DNA from: Virgibacillus necropolis
GTDB lineage: Bacteria > Bacillota > Bacilli > Bacillales > Amphibacillaceae
Assembly (NCBI RefSeq): GCF_002224365.1
Contig: NZ_CP022437.1
Location: 1,178,001 to 1,242,000, forward strand
Reading direction: 5' to 3'
Length of the DNA: 64,000 bases
A program made the translations under genes and the position numbers. Shown piece after piece: positions 24,421 to 34,127 of this stretch (its first letter is position 1; every line of letters starts with the position of its first letter). Under the pieces are notes generated by a model, which had not been told where the DNA came from, made no database searches, and saw only the letters and a list, made by a program, of their open reading frames with translations.

Positions 24421-24891
24421 ATGAGGAAAAGCGATCGAGGCACAACGCTGCTGATTGTACTGTTATTTACCGTGGTTACTGCTGCTATAACCATTTACTA
24501 TCTCTTTTTTTTCAGCAAACCTCCAGGAGAGCAAGCCGTTGAAGTAGTTGATACATTTTATACATATGAACAAGACGGGGCATTTTCTGATTCGTGGGCG
24601 ATGTTCCATCCATTAATGAAGGAGAAGTTTCCTAAAGGGCATTACCTTCAAGATCGCGCCCATATATTCATGAACCACTTCGGTGTCACGACCTTCACTT
24701 ACACTCTTAGTGAAGCGATGGAAGTAAAGAACTGGAAAATCGAAAAGGGTGCGGAGCCGATTCCGACTACCTATATGGTGACGGTAACGCAGGTGTATAA
24801 GGGGAAGTATGGAAATTTTAGTATTGTACAGGATCTGTATACAACAATTGTTGATGGAGAATGGAAAGTTCTTTGGGATTATAAGAAATAG
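24421..24891 (+). CDS. Membrane-anchored hypothetical protein (NTF2-like)
   Basis: 156 residues: one N-terminal membrane helix (about 9-31), then an extracellular domain of ~115 residues whose layout (helical DTFYTYEQDGAFSDSWAMFHP, then beta strands ending DGEWKVLWDYKK) resembles small NTF2-like domains of Bacillus envelope proteins. No catalytic motif is visible. Ribosome binding site GGGGAG. Stand-alone gene. Confidence 0.6.
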   Translation: MRKSDRGTTLLIVLLFTVVTAAITIYYLFFFSKPPGEQAVEVVDTFYTYEQDGAFSDSWAMFHPLMKEKFPKGHYLQDRAHIFMNHFGVTTFTYTLSEAMEVKNWKIEKGAEPIPTTYMVTVTQVYKGKYGNFSIVQDLYTTIVDGEWKVLWDYKK

Positions 24892-24956
24892 TTTTGTGGA
24901 ATAGGTATTAATAGGTCAGGTTGTTACACACAGTACAAGAAGGGATTGTTGCTTCT

Positions 24957-25403
24957 ATGAACAATAATTTCGGTGATAAATTAAAAAGTATGAAAGAAAA
25001 AGGTGTCAGTTTACCAATAACATCAGACATGTTCTTGTGGACTTTGCAAAAAGGTATTAATAAAAATGACGCAATAAGGGATTTGAATGTTTCTTTCGTC
25101 AATGGACTTATAACAATTAGCGGGAATAAAGAAATGCCTTTAAAATCAATTAAGTTTAAAGTTGGATTAAAGCCTATACATGCTCATGGTAGAACCTTAA
25201 AACTAAAGTTAGTTACCGCAAAGCCAGTAAAATGGAATTGGCTGAATAAAATTATTTTAAATAAGCCACCATTTATAAAGTACAATGAAGAAAATATCAA
25301 AATTGACTTAAATTGTATAGATAAAGTGAAGGCCGTGCCGATTGGAAATATATTAAGTTTCGAGATCAAAGATGAGATACTTTGGGTGAAGTTAGGGCTG
25401 TAA
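24957..25403 (+). CDS. Conserved-looking hypothetical protein
   Basis: 148 residues, no signal peptide or membrane helix, mixed alpha/beta with a long lysine-rich middle (KLKLVTAKPVKWNWLNKIIL). I do not recognise a family. ATG 24957 follows AGAAGGGA; an in-frame ATG at 24921 lies before that site. It ends about 50 bases before the preQ1 riboswitch and is not part of the queuosine operon. Confidence 0.5.
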   Translation: MNNNFGDKLKSMKEKGVSLPITSDMFLWTLQKGINKNDAIRDLNVSFVNGLITISGNKEMPLKSIKFKVGLKPIHAHGRTLKLKLVTAKPVKWNWLNKIILNKPPFIKYNEENIKIDLNCIDKVKAVPIGNILSFEIKDEILWVKLGL

Positions 25404-25452
25404 CTATGTTAAAGTTAAATTATAATCAAAAAATGAAATCTGCATTTCTGCA

Positions 25453-25494
25453 GGAGAGGTTCGCAATTCCATCCCTCGATAAAAAACTAAGGAG
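25453..25494 (+). ncRNA. preQ1-I riboswitch
   Basis: GAGAGGTTCGCAATTCCATCCCTC followed by the A-rich tail GATAAAAAACTAAGGAG is the compact preQ1-I pseudoknot aptamer: P1 stem GAGAGG/CCCTC, loop, and A-rich tail pairing back into the loop. A terminator follows at once and then queC, the standard arrangement. Here the motif is split in the text only to keep it short. Confidence 0.9.
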
Positions 25495-25496
25495 TC

Positions 25497-25526
25497 AACA
25501 ACACTCTCTTTGGTGTTGTTTTTTTT
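25497..25526 (+). terminator. Terminator of the preQ1 riboswitch
   Basis: AACAACAC (25497-25504) pairs with GTGTTGTT (25513-25520) and is followed by six or more T. Confidence 0.85.
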
Positions 25527-25574
25527 GATGGAAATAGGCTTGAATCTCTCCCTTTTTGATAAAAGAGAGGGGAA

Positions 25575-26240
25575 ATGAAAATGAGTAAAAAAGCAGTTGT
25601 TGTATTCAGTGGGGGACAGGATAGTACTACTTGCCTGTTCTGGGCCTTGGAACAATTTGAAGAAGTGGAGGCTGTCACGTTTCAGTACGGTCAGCGGCAT
25701 ATTGCTGAACTGGATTGTGCAAAAGAGATTTGCCAGAAGCTTGGTGTGCTTCATCATGAACTTGATATGTCTTTATTGAATCAATTAGCGCCGAATGCAT
25801 TAACGAGAGATGATATTGCGATTACGGAGGATGAGGGTGAATTGCCGTCTACTTTTGTACCGGGCAGGAATTTATTGTTTCTATCTTTTGCCGGTGTGTT
25901 AGCAAAACAAATTGGTGCCAAACACTTGATAACAGGAGTGAGTGAAGCCGATTACAGCGGTTATCCAGATTGCCGGGATGGCTTCATGAAATCATTAAAT
26001 GTCACATTAAATTTATCCATGGATGATACGTTTGTTATTCATACCCCATTGATGTGGCTTGATAAGTCGCAGGTGTGGGAACTCAGTGACAAACTTAATG
26101 CTTTTGAGTTTGTAAAAACACATACACTAACTTGTTATAACGGTGTGAAGGGCAGTGGGTGCGGGGATTGTCCCGCATGTATCCTAAGGCAAAGAGGTCT
26201 TGAGAATTATAAAAAAAAGAAAGAGGGTGAAGTGGTATGA
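25575..26240 (+). CDS. queC: 7-cyano-7-deazaguanine synthase
   Basis: Makes preQ0 from 7-carboxy-7-deazaguanine, ammonia and ATP in queuosine synthesis. 221 residues; ATP-pyrophosphatase P-loop FSGGQDSTT at residues 11-19 and the four zinc cysteines in TCYNG...[11 protein letters not shown] near the C-terminus are intact. Ribosome binding site AGAGGGG; a second ATG two codons on is equally usable. First gene of queCDE, under the preQ1 riboswitch. Confidence 0.95.
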   Translation: MKMSKKAVVVFSGGQDSTTCLFWALEQFEEVEAVTFQYGQRHIAELDCAKEICQKLGVLHHELDMSLLNQLAPNALTRDDIAITEDEGELPSTFVPGRNLLFLSFAGVLAKQIGAKHLITGVSEADYSGYPDCRDGFMKSLNVTLNLSMDDTFVIHTPLMWLDKSQVWELSDKLNAFEFVKTHTLTCYNGVKGSGCGDCPACILRQRGLENYKKKKEGEVV

Positions 26241-26671
26241 TGCAGCAAATTTATCCCGCTGCGACCCACGATTATTCTTTTGAAATAAACAAAGACTTTC
26301 ACTTTGCGGCAGCACATTATATTGCCCACGCAGATGCTGGAAAATGCAAACAGACACACGGACACACGTACTTTGCAAACATTACCATTGTAGGAGATGA
26401 ACTTGGGTCTACTGGATTTTTGGTTAACTTTAAAACAGTAAAAGAGTTAATTGAACGGCGTTTTGACCATGGGGTTTTAAACGAAGACCCAGCTTTTTCT
26501 AATAAACAGTCCGAATTTTTTCCAACGACTGAGGTTATCGCACGTACGATCTATGAAATTATCCAGGACCATTTAAATACGTTACAAAATAAGCCGTTAT
26601 GTCTACAGGTATATTTACGGGAAACACCGACAAGTTATTGTGTTTATCGCCCGAGAAAGGTGGATAAATAA
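26237..26671 (+). CDS. queD: 6-carboxytetrahydropterin synthase
   Basis: Converts 7,8-dihydroneopterin triphosphate to 6-carboxy-tetrahydropterin. 144 residues; zinc histidines in FHFAAAHY and HGHTY, and the catalytic cysteine in [12 protein letters not shown], are all present. Its start overlaps the queC stop by 4 bases (ATGA) with AGGGTGAAG upstream. Confidence 0.94.
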   Translation: MMQQIYPAATHDYSFEINKDFHFAAAHYIAHADAGKCKQTHGHTYFANITIVGDELGSTGFLVNFKTVKELIERRFDHGVLNEDPAFSNKQSEFFPTTEVIARTIYEIIQDHLNTLQNKPLCLQVYLRETPTSYCVYRPRKVDK

Positions 26672-27393
26672 TGAAGATCCCTGTGCTCGAGATATTTGGC
26701 CCGACCATCCAAGGAGAAGGAATGGTAATTGGACGAAAGACAATGTTTATTCGAACAGCCGGCTGTGATTATTCCTGTTCTTGGTGTGATTCTAAATTTA
26801 CGTGGGATGGATCTGAAAAAAGTAATATTCAACTCCTGGAGCCTGAGGAAATTTGGGAGGCATTAACAGAAGAAGGCGGTGATCGCTTTGGGCACGTAAC
26901 CATATCAGGTGGAAATCCTGGATTGCTAGCCCATTTAAATGAGCTTGTTAAGCTGTTACACGAAAAGAATATGAACATAGCACTGGAAACACAAGGGAGT
27001 AAGTGGCAGCCATGGTTTATCGACATTGATGATTTGACGCTTTCACCTAAGCCGCCAAGCTCAGGAATGCAAACAAATTTTGAAAAACTCGATCAGATTA
27101 TTGATCGTTTACGGCAGGATCAAAACGGAACATTCAGTTTAAAAGTAGTAATTTTTAATGAGGATGATTTGACTTACGCGGTAAATATGCATCAAAGGTA
27201 TCCAGATGTGGAATTGTTTCTTCAGGTAGGAAATGATGATCTAGAAACAATGAATAATGAAAAGTTACTTGGTCATATGTTACGTAACTATGAACAGCTA
27301 ATTGATCTAGTAATGGAAAGTCATGTATTGAAAGACGTTCGTGTTCTGCCGCAGCTTCATACCTATTTATGGGGGAATAAACGGGGAGTATAG
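26671..27393 (+). CDS. queE: 7-carboxy-7-deazaguanine synthase (radical SAM)
   Basis: Radical SAM ring contraction of carboxytetrahydropterin to 7-carboxy-7-deazaguanine. 240 residues; the cluster cysteines are in CDYSCSWCD (C-x3-C-x2-C) and the QueE start motif IFGPTIQGEG is present. Its ATG overlaps the last base of the queD stop. The operon ends at the terminator at 27414. queF is not nearby. Confidence 0.94.
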   Translation: MKIPVLEIFGPTIQGEGMVIGRKTMFIRTAGCDYSCSWCDSKFTWDGSEKSNIQLLEPEEIWEALTEEGGDRFGHVTISGGNPGLLAHLNELVKLLHEKNMNIALETQGSKWQPWFIDIDDLTLSPKPPSSGMQTNFEKLDQIIDRLRQDQNGTFSLKVVIFNEDDLTYAVNMHQRYPDVELFLQVGNDDLETMNNEKLLGHMLRNYEQLIDLVMESHVLKDVRVLPQLHTYLWGNKRGV

Positions 27394-27413
27394 AACTGTG
27401 TATATTTAAATAA

Positions 27414-27455
27414 AAGCCTTCCCTTATTATTTTAGACAATAAGGGAGGGCTTTCT
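27414..27455 (+). terminator. Terminator after queCDE
   Basis: AAGCCTTCCCTTATT faces AATAAGGGAGGGCTTT, followed by CTTT. Confidence 0.8.
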
Positions 27456-27459
27456 TTAA

Positions 27460-27672
27460 GAGGATGTTCAAAAAGTCATCAAATGATAAACGGCGAATTT
27501 CTCCGCTTTGCTTGTTTTTCTGGTTTCTCATGTAGGAATAGCCTACATTCCGATCTCGGGGACTACGCCGCCTCGAACTTGACGCACAGGACGTGCTAAT
27601 GTCGACTTTGCAACAGGACGTTGCGTTCTTTGTCGACCTTGTTTCTAATTTGCCGAATTTTTGAACACGCAC
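27460..27672. repeat. Dispersed intergenic repeat, copy B
   Basis: Same orientation and ends as copy A at 13042-13258: AGGATGTTCAAAAAGTCA at the left and TTTTTGAACACGC at the right, with CAAATGATAAACGGCGAATT inside. An 81-codon open frame across it is a by-product of the repeat. Confidence 0.75.
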
Positions 27673-27698
27673 TTTAAGTTATTATTCTTAACTTAGTA

Positions 27699-27769
27699 TG
27701 GAGCCACGGGGAATTGAACCCCGATTACTTGAATGCCATTCAAGTGTAATCCCATTATACCATGGCCCC
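27699..27769 (-). tRNA. tRNA-Ala (anticodon GGC)
   Basis: The minus strand folds as a 71-base cloverleaf without encoded CCA. The acceptor stem GGGGCCA/TGGCTCC includes the G3-U70 pair that identifies alanine tRNAs. The anticodon stem CTTGA/TCAAG holds loop ATGGCAT, giving GGC. The T arm is CGGGG-TTCAATT-CCCCG and the discriminator is A. The D arm is short and AT-rich compared with the common alanine tRNA. Confidence 0.92.
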
Positions 27770-27893
27770 GAAACACAATTATCAGTGGGTTAATGCCAAG
27801 CAAGCATTCTCCCGACTGAGTTTAATGTTCCAATCAATCAGAGATTTATTATAAGCTTTTCTCTGCCGATTTTCAAGTAGCAACTTCTATGGT

Positions 27894-28961
27894 CTAACCT
27901 GCTTCTTGCCTTTTCTTCTTTGCAGCTGGTATTTTGATTGATGCGTATACGAGAGCTGCAATAAGGAATAGGCCTAAGTAGCCAATGAGCGGATAGAAAA
28001 AAGCAACAAGTTCTGTGAAGCCAACGAAGCTTGCGGAGAATGCAATAATCATGGTGATACTAACGAACACTTTGAACTTATTTGTTCCTATCTCCGTGAA
28101 GCGTGCTCCGAATGCAAAGAACATGCTGACTGCAGTATTGAAAATCATGCCGAACAGGATTATTGAATAAAAAATTCCGAGTACAGGAGAGATATCATCA
28201 ACAATTTTTAACATCGGCATATCGAAGTTTGCAACGACATCAACTTTTGAGTAGATGGCAAGATGACTTACTAATATGAGAATTCCAAGGCCAAGTCCTC
28301 CGAGAAGTCCCCCCATTTTCGCTGCTTTTTCGTCACGTTCAGCTCCTCCCATGACAAGTGACATGGACGCTCCTACCGCAATATTAAAAGAAACATAGTT
28401 TATTCCAGCTATGAACCAGTTTGGTAGTGTTGATGGTTGTTCTTTAGCAATCGGATTAAGTTCCGCAAACGATGAATCCATTGTTAGCAGACTGTAAATG
28501 GAAACTAGTATTACGCTAATAATTAAAAATGGTGTGATACTCCCAATAACCGCAACCACACGATCGACATTCATCATAATGGTAAGTATGACGAGAACTG
28601 TCATCAGCATGGTCCCTAGGAAAGATGGTAATCCGAACTGCTGATCCAGGATAGATCCTGCCCCAGCAATCATGACGACCCCTACGCCAAAAAGGGTGAA
28701 GATGATGATGTAATCCACAACAACTCCAAGGTAACGCCCGCTAATCTTATAAACGGCATCTTTATGTGATCTCGTCTGCAAACGACTACCAAGACTCGTC
28801 AACGTCATCCCGAGATAAGCGAATAATGCTGTGGCAATTATTGCTCCAACTGTTCCAATAAGCCCAAAGCTTGTAAAGTACTGTAAAACTTCTTGTCCTG
28901 ATGCGAACCCCGCACCAACAATGATTCCGATAAAAGCGCTTGCAATTTTTAAAATTTTCAT
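27894..28961 (-). CDS. YkvI family membrane protein
   Basis: 355 residues with about ten membrane helices, similar to B. subtilis YkvI, a distant relative of APC/SSS-type transporters with unknown substrate. It begins MKILKIASAFIGIIVGAGFASGQEVLQYF, whose glycine-rich part is typical of helix 1 in this fold (shown here as IIVGAGFASGQE). ATG 28961 follows GGAGGACACC; an upstream TTG lies inside that ribosome binding site. Single gene. Confidence 0.75.
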   Translation of the reverse strand: MKILKIASAFIGIIVGAGFASGQEVLQYFTSFGLIGTVGAIIATALFAYLGMTLTSLGSRLQTRSHKDAVYKISGRYLGVVVDYIIIFTLFGVGVVMIAGAGSILDQQFGLPSFLGTMLMTVLVILTIMMNVDRVVAVIGSITPFLIISVILVSIYSLLTMDSSFAELNPIAKEQPSTLPNWFIAGINYVSFNIAVGASMSLVMGGAERDEKAAKMGGLLGGLGLGILILVSHLAIYSKVDVVANFDMPMLKIVDDISPVLGIFYSIILFGMIFNTAVSMFFAFGARFTEIGTNKFKVFVSITMIIAFSASFVGFTELVAFFYPLIGYLGLFLIAALVYASIKIPAAKKKRQEAG

Positions 28962-29134
28962 GGTGTCCTCCAACTTTTATGTATTATTATGGTGTAAAAC
29001 CCAAAATGTTGTACTGAAAGAAAATGGCGAATTCTGTCTTATTTTAAACCGTATTCTCTATTTTAACAAATAATCTGTGAAAAACCACGTGTTTTACTAA
29101 AATTTTGTCCAACTATTTGATAATTCACTTAAAA

Positions 29135-29275
29135 TGCGTGTACAAAAAAGTCGCAAATTAGCAACAAAAAGCTTAAGGCGCGAGGACTATGAGGAACAAA
29201 TAATACGTGAGGAAAGAAAAAGCTAAGGAATGAAGAAATTCGTCGTCCAACATTTGGTGATTTTTTGAAAAACCA
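29135..29275. repeat. Dispersed intergenic repeat, copy C (inverted, shorter)
   Basis: Its reverse complement aligns with copies A and B: GTTTTTCAAAAAATCACCAA..., GACGAATTTCTTC, CCTCACGTATT, CTCGCGCCTTAAGC, then GCGACTTTTTTGTACACGC. It lacks part of the interior (about 140 against 215 bases) and its ends carry more substitutions, so it looks like an older copy. It lies in the divergent region between ykvI and the PucR-type regulator. Confidence 0.65.
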
Positions 29276-29384
29276 CATAAAATGAAAGTACAAATTAGCA
29301 TTATTTATGGTATTCTTGAAGCAATATAAAATAAAATATAAAATATAAAAATAGAAAATCTATAGAGAAAGGAGGAAAGTTTTC

Positions 29385-30635
29385 ATGAACAATTCATCCG
29401 ATCGCTCCGAATTATTTAAAGATGATTTTGATTCCTTGGAGGGTTTAGCAGACCGCATTGGAAAAGTCCTAGACTGTCCTATTACGATAGAAGACTCCAA
29501 TCATCGAATCATTTCGTATAGTACCCACGAAGAAAATGTAGATGATGCCAGGGTAGCCACTATAATAAGAAGAAAAGTGCCAGAGAATGTAATCAACAGC
29601 CTTTGGAAACATGGTGTGATGTCAAGGTTATTTGAACAAGATGAACCGGTGATTGTACCCGCTATCGAGGAAGTGGGACTCGGAAACAGAATTGCCGTTT
29701 CGGTTCGGAAAAGTAATGAGGTTCTTGGTTTTATCTGGGCGCAAACAACTGATAAAACATTTGGAGAAGATAAATTAAAATTGCTCAAAGAGGCATCGAA
29801 TCTGGTGCAAAAACAACTCCTTAAGCTTCAAATTAAAAAAAGGAAGGCGGAAGAGAGTTATCAAGAATTTTTTTGGCAACTATTAACCGGCCATGCATAT
29901 CAAAAGGATGTGATTGAACGCCAAGCAAAGCGGTTCGGATTACAGTTAAATGGAAACCTTGCTATTGCCATGATTGAATATGATTGTGAAGTTACACAAA
30001 CGATTGAAAAACATTCCTACTATTTAACGGAAACCCTAGAATTAGTTCAGGTTGTTTGTCGGGTATTTGATCAGAATCAACTAATCCTACTAATCCGCCT
30101 TAAATCCAGTGAAAATACGATAAAGGTTCTGAATAAATTTATTGGAAATTTCATTCATAAAATTTCAGAAAGAATGCAAATCAGTAATGTGAAAGGGTCT
30201 TTTGGAACAATATATAACACGCCTCAACATAGTAAGGATAGTTATAAACACGCCCTAAAGGTTTTGGAGTTAAAGGAGCAATTTCCAAAAGAGCTACAGA
30301 ACATTTATAGTTATCAAGAACTTGGCGTTTATCAATTTTTGGATGAGCTTTATCAAATCAGAAACCGGAATCATTATCAAAACTATTCAATTGAAAAGTT
30401 ACGAAAATACGATCTCAAGCATCATACAAATTTATTAACAACGCTAAATGTTTATTTGGAATGTGATAGTAATGTGCATAAAGCAGCCAAATTAATACAT
30501 GTCCATACAAATACATTAAATTATCGCTTGAAAAGAATTGTTGAAATCGCAGAAGTCGACTTAAAGGACCCAAATCAAAAAATAACGCTATACCTTGATT
30601 TAAAGTTAGAAAGCATGAAAAGGAATGATATGTGA
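29385..30635 (+). CDS. PucR-type transcriptional activator, AdeR-like
   Basis: A 416-residue regulator. The N-terminal ~150 residues look like a GAF-type sensory domain; the middle is the GGDEF-like/PucR region, and the C-terminal helix-turn-helix ([24 protein letters not shown]) is the CdaR/PucR HTH_30. In B. subtilis AdeR of this family activates the adjacent alanine dehydrogenase gene. Here the next gene is ald in the same direction, so an AdeR role is likely. Ribosome binding site AAAGGAGG. Confidence 0.82.
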   Translation: MNNSSDRSELFKDDFDSLEGLADRIGKVLDCPITIEDSNHRIISYSTHEENVDDARVATIIRRKVPENVINSLWKHGVMSRLFEQDEPVIVPAIEEVGLGNRIAVSVRKSNEVLGFIWAQTTDKTFGEDKLKLLKEASNLVQKQLLKLQIKKRKAEESYQEFFWQLLTGHAYQKDVIERQAKRFGLQLNGNLAIAMIEYDCEVTQTIEKHSYYLTETLELVQVVCRVFDQNQLILLIRLKSSENTIKVLNKFIGNFIHKISERMQISNVKGSFGTIYNTPQHSKDSYKHALKVLELKEQFPKELQNIYSYQELGVYQFLDELYQIRNRNHYQNYSIEKLRKYDLKHHTNLLTTLNVYLECDSNVHKAAKLIHVHTNTLNYRLKRIVEIAEVDLKDPNQKITLYLDLKLESMKRNDM

Positions 30636-30742
30636 TTTTACACAAACCATCCCTTCTATTTTTTGTTATATTCATAAAGAAAAATTTAGATGAAGGGAAT
30701 ATAATAGAATATAAATTGAACAGTAGGGAGAGGTTGGTTAGT

Positions 30743-31873
30743 ATGATTATTGGTGTTCCAAAGGAAATTAAAAATAATGAAAACCGAGTTGCAATGACAC
30801 CTGCGGGGGTTGTAAATTTATCTAAAGCCGGACATCGGGTCATGATTGAATCGAATGCTGGTGTTGGAAGTAATTTTACTAACGAAGAATATAAAGTAGC
30901 TGGTGCCGAAATTATTGAAAGCGCTTCAGATGTTTGGGAGAAGGCGGAAATGATTATGAAAGTAAAAGAGCCCCTTTCACCTGAATACAAATACTTTCGT
31001 AAAGGGCTAATTTTGTTTACTTACCTTCACCTGGCGGCGGAACCAGAATTGACTAAAGCTTTAGTTGAAAATGAAGTTACAGCAATCGCTTATGAAACTG
31101 TAACCGTAAACAACACATTACCATTACTTTCTCCAATGAGTGAAGTTGCTGGCCGTATGGCATCGCAAATTGGTGCCCAGTTCCTTGAAAAGTTTTATGG
31201 TGGAAAAGGGATCTTGCTAAGTGGTGTACCAGGTGTAAATCGTGGGAAAGTAACCGTTATCGGTGGCGGAATGGTTGGTACGAACGCAGCAAAAATTGCA
31301 GTAGGTCTTGGTGCAGATGTAACAATTATTGACTTAAATCCTACACGTTTACGTCAATTAGAAGATATCTTTGGTACGAGTGTACAAACATTAATGTCGA
31401 ACCCATACAATATCGCAGAAGCGGTTAAAAACTCTGATTTAGTTATTGGTTCCGTATTAATTCCAGGTGCAAAAGCGCCTAAGCTTGTAACAGAAGAAAT
31501 GGTTAAATCCATGCAGCCAGGATCTGTTGTTGTCGATGTTGCTATCGACCAAGGTGGTAATTTCGAAACAGTTGATCATATTACAACACATGATGATCCA
31601 ATCTATGAAAAACATGGTGTGCTTCACTACGCGGTTGCAAATATGCCTGGTGCCGTACCACGTACATCGACCATTGCATTAACAAATGTAACCATCCCTT
31701 ATGCAGCGCAAATCGCTACAAAAGGTGTTGTCAAAGCAATTAATGAAAACCCAGCGATTAAATCTGGTGTAAACGTGCTAAACGGAAGAGTAACATACGA
31801 AGCAGTAGCACTTGATCTTGGTTACGAATACGCAACAGTTGAAGAAGCTGTAGTAAAACTAGTGATTGCGTAA
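30743..31873 (+). CDS. ald: Alanine dehydrogenase
   Basis: NAD-dependent oxidative deamination of L-alanine to pyruvate and ammonia. 376 residues; the N-terminus [20 protein letters not shown], the substrate lysine in IMKVKEP, the NAD-binding [13 protein letters not shown] and catalytic His in TYLHLAAE/Asp in DVAIDQGG regions are conserved. ATG 30743 has AGGGAGAGG upstream; the open frame extends to 30632 but without a site. A TATAAT at 30700-30705 without a good -35 fits a promoter that needs an activator such as the preceding PucR-type protein. Confidence 0.95.
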   Translation: MIIGVPKEIKNNENRVAMTPAGVVNLSKAGHRVMIESNAGVGSNFTNEEYKVAGAEIIESASDVWEKAEMIMKVKEPLSPEYKYFRKGLILFTYLHLAAEPELTKALVENEVTAIAYETVTVNNTLPLLSPMSEVAGRMASQIGAQFLEKFYGGKGILLSGVPGVNRGKVTVIGGGMVGTNAAKIAVGLGADVTIIDLNPTRLRQLEDIFGTSVQTLMSNPYNIAEAVKNSDLVIGSVLIPGAKAPKLVTEEMVKSMQPGSVVVDVAIDQGGNFETVDHITTHDDPIYEKHGVLHYAVANMPGAVPRTSTIALTNVTIPYAAQIATKGVVKAINENPAIKSGVNVLNGRVTYEAVALDLGYEYATVEEAVVKLVIA

Positions 31874-31894
31874 ATTTTTAAAAGAAAATACTGA

Positions 31895-31932
31895 AAAATA
31901 CCCTTCAAGCTATTTTTGGAGGGTATTTTTTG
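31895..31932 (+). terminator. Terminator after ald
   Basis: AAAATACCCTTC faces GAGGGTATTTTTT. Confidence 0.8.
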
Positions 31933-31967
31933 ATTGTCTAATCACCATACATGGAAATGCTTCGTTC

Positions 31968-32000
31968 TCCCTTCCCACTTTATAAATAAACGGGAAGGGA
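31968..32000. other. Inverted repeat in the gap after ald
   Basis: TCCCTTCCC (31968-31976) and GGGAAGGGA (31992-32000) are perfect 9-base arms with a 15-base loop, in the ~300-base stretch between ald and the lysine riboswitch. No T-run follows. The rest of this stretch (32001-32230) must hold the promoter of the riboswitch transcript but I see no strong consensus. Confidence 0.4.
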
Positions 32001-32234
32001 ACTGTTACCAAGCACCATAGTCGAAACATTTAATGAAGGTTTTAAGAAGTTTATAGTTACCATATTATCGTTATCGGGATGGGGAATAAATTAAATTAGG
32101 AAAGAATAATTAATGACTTAGTGTTCTCAGGCTGCTCTTTATGTTTGTGACTTGTATATTTTGGCAAAAGTTCAAAACTACTTGAAACAATTTTCGAAAT
32201 ACTGTATTGTTAAAAAACAAATACATATTTAACC

Positions 32235-32420
32235 TCAGTTCGGTGAGGTAGAGGTGCAGACAATATTATTAATTAGCGTGAGAATGACATCGATGATTGC
32301 TGATGAAAGGATTGGTTGCCGAAGCGTAGTAAGGGTCGAACTTATTACTGCTGGTATATCTTTGAATAAAGGATATACTGTCGTGCATGGTGTGCATGGA
32401 GGACTACTGATCGATGGAGG
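32235..32420 (+). ncRNA. Lysine riboswitch (L box)
   Basis: L-box landmarks occur in order with normal spacing: GGTAGAGGTGCA, AGAATGACATCGATG, GATGAAAGGATTGGTTGCCG, GAAGC, ACTGCTGG, the loop-E/P4 region TTTGAATAAAGG, CTGTCGTGC and GGAGGACTACTGATCGATGG closing P1. A terminator hairpin and T-run follow. An open frame of 66 codons inside it is an artefact of the RNA. Binding of lysine should stop transcription before the YfcC/M20 pair. Confidence 0.9.
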
Positions 32421-32440
32421 AAAACGTATAATTGGTGACG

Positions 32441-32473
32441 CAATGATAGGTTGATTCTTGTCATTGTTTTTTT
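32441..32473 (+). terminator. Terminator of the lysine riboswitch
   Basis: CAATGA (32441-32446) faces TCATTG (32461-32466), with a further weak AGG/CTT pairing inside, followed by a run of eight T. Confidence 0.7.
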
Positions 32474-32642
32474 ATTAAATAGAGTTTTTTTAACTTTCTC
32501 TTTAAACCAAAACTCATTTTGCCAGTTTACTTCCTCTTTTCAATCCATGCACTCCCAAATATAGGGGGTGTTTTTTGTTTTTACATGAATGAAATGGAAA
32601 GGAAAGCAGTATTATTTCACGAATATAGAGGAGGAATCTAGT

Positions 32643-34076
32643 ATGGCCTTAGAAGCGAAGAAACCTAAAATGAATAAGGAACCAAACAAAAAATCAAAAA
32701 AATTTACAGCGCCACATCCGTTTGTCATCTTATTTGCTGTAATAATTTTGATTACCATTAGTACATATTTTGTTCCAGCTGGAGAATATGATCGTACCAC
32801 GAATGAAGAGGAGCAGACGGTTGTTGTTGATGGGACATATCATACCGTCGAGTCTAATCCAGCTGGATTCATGGAAATCTTTCAGTCTATTCATCAGGGA
32901 ATGGTGGAGGGTGCAGCTATTATTTTCTTTATTTTTATTGTTGGTGGTGCGTTTGGTATTTTCCGAGCGACCAATTCAATTGAAGGAGCACTTGGTAGTA
33001 TTTCCTCTAAGGTGATTGGGAAGGAAATTTATCTGATTCCAGTTGTCATGATTTTCTTTGGACTTGCAGGCGCTACGTTTGGGATGTTTGAGGAGGCACT
33101 GCCGTTTATTTTGATAATGGTGCCGATTGCCTTAAAACTTGGATTTGACTCGATGGTTGGAACTGCAATGGTTCTGGTTGGCGTCTCAGCTGGATTTACC
33201 GCAGCGTTTACAAATCCATTTACCATTGGGGTTGCACAAGGGATAGCGGGCTTACCCCTTTTTTCTGGAATGGGCGTACGAATAATTTATTGGTTGATTT
33301 TCATGGCGGTTAGCATTGCATATGTGATGGTCTACGCAAAAAAGGTGAAAAATAAACCGTCCACGAGCATTGTTCTTGAAGAAGATAACAAACGTAACAC
33401 TGATACAACGGAAATAGCTCAGGAAAAGTTAACAAGAATACAAGCAGCCACGCTTGGGGTGCTTGTTTTGACACTAGGTATACTCGCGTTTGGTGTTATT
33501 CAGTATGGTTGGTTTATTAAGGAGATTGCAGCCCTGTTTCTTATCATGGGGATTGTTGTTGGGATTATCAATAAAATGGGAATTAATGAAATTGCTGAAA
33601 GATTTGTCAAAGGTTGTGAGGAGCTAGTTGTCGGAGCACTAGTTGTTGGTTTCGCATATGGTGCTCTTGTTTTGCTGCAAAACTCTAGCACAATCGATAC
33701 CATTTTGTACGGAGTTACGAGTCTCGTATCCGGTATGCCAAGTCAATTTGCTGCAATCGGGATGTATATAACACAAAGTTTTTTAAATTTCATCGTAACT
33801 TCCGGAAGTGGACAAGCTGCACTTAGTATGCCGATCATGACTCCGCTTGCTGATCTATTGGAAGTAAATAGGCAGACAGCTGTCCTTGCGTATCAGATGG
33901 GTGATGGTATTTCAAATATTTTCACCCCAACAAGTGGGTTGCTTTTAGCAGCACTAGCGATGGCGGGCATTTCTTGGATAAAGTGGATAAAGTTTGTATG
34001 GCCATTAATAGCAATTCATTATGTGTTAGGAGCAATTTTTGTAACAATAGCTCACATGTTTATATGGACTTCCTGA
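32643..34076 (+). CDS. YfcC family transporter
   Basis: 477 residues with 12 or so membrane helices, of the YfcC/DcuC-like family (annotated as C4-dicarboxylate or arginine/ornithine-type carriers). It has the family N-terminus FTAPHPFVILFAVIILITIS and conserved ATFGMFEEALPFILIMVP and SGSGQAALSMPIMTPLAD. ATG 32643 follows GAGGAGGA; the open frame reaches back to 32589 without a site. Control by the lysine riboswitch makes lysine, or a lysine derivative or precursor, the likely cargo. It heads an operon with the M20 hydrolase. Confidence 0.85.
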   Translation: MALEAKKPKMNKEPNKKSKKFTAPHPFVILFAVIILITISTYFVPAGEYDRTTNEEEQTVVVDGTYHTVESNPAGFMEIFQSIHQGMVEGAAIIFFIFIVGGAFGIFRATNSIEGALGSISSKVIGKEIYLIPVVMIFFGLAGATFGMFEEALPFILIMVPIALKLGFDSMVGTAMVLVGVSAGFTAAFTNPFTIGVAQGIAGLPLFSGMGVRIIYWLIFMAVSIAYVMVYAKKVKNKPSTSIVLEEDNKRNTDTTEIAQEKLTRIQAATLGVLVLTLGILAFGVIQYGWFIKEIAALFLIMGIVVGIINKMGINEIAERFVKGCEELVVGALVVGFAYGALVLLQNSSTIDTILYGVTSLVSGMPSQFAAIGMYITQSFLNFIVTSGSGQAALSMPIMTPLADLLEVNRQTAVLAYQMGDGISNIFTPTSGLLLAALAMAGISWIKWIKFVWPLIAIHYVLGAIFVTIAHMFIWTS

Positions 34077-34127
34077 TGTAATGGAAGTTATTAAAAAAAT
34101 GGATATAACAACGAGGAGGAAACGGAT

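Noticed and set aside
27427-27672. Open frame of 81 codons after queE
   Set aside because: It covers the terminator and repeat copy B; it is a by-product of the repeat.
32254-32454. Open frame of 66 codons before the YfcC gene
   Set aside because: It lies wholly within the lysine riboswitch and its terminator; the sequence is explained by the RNA.
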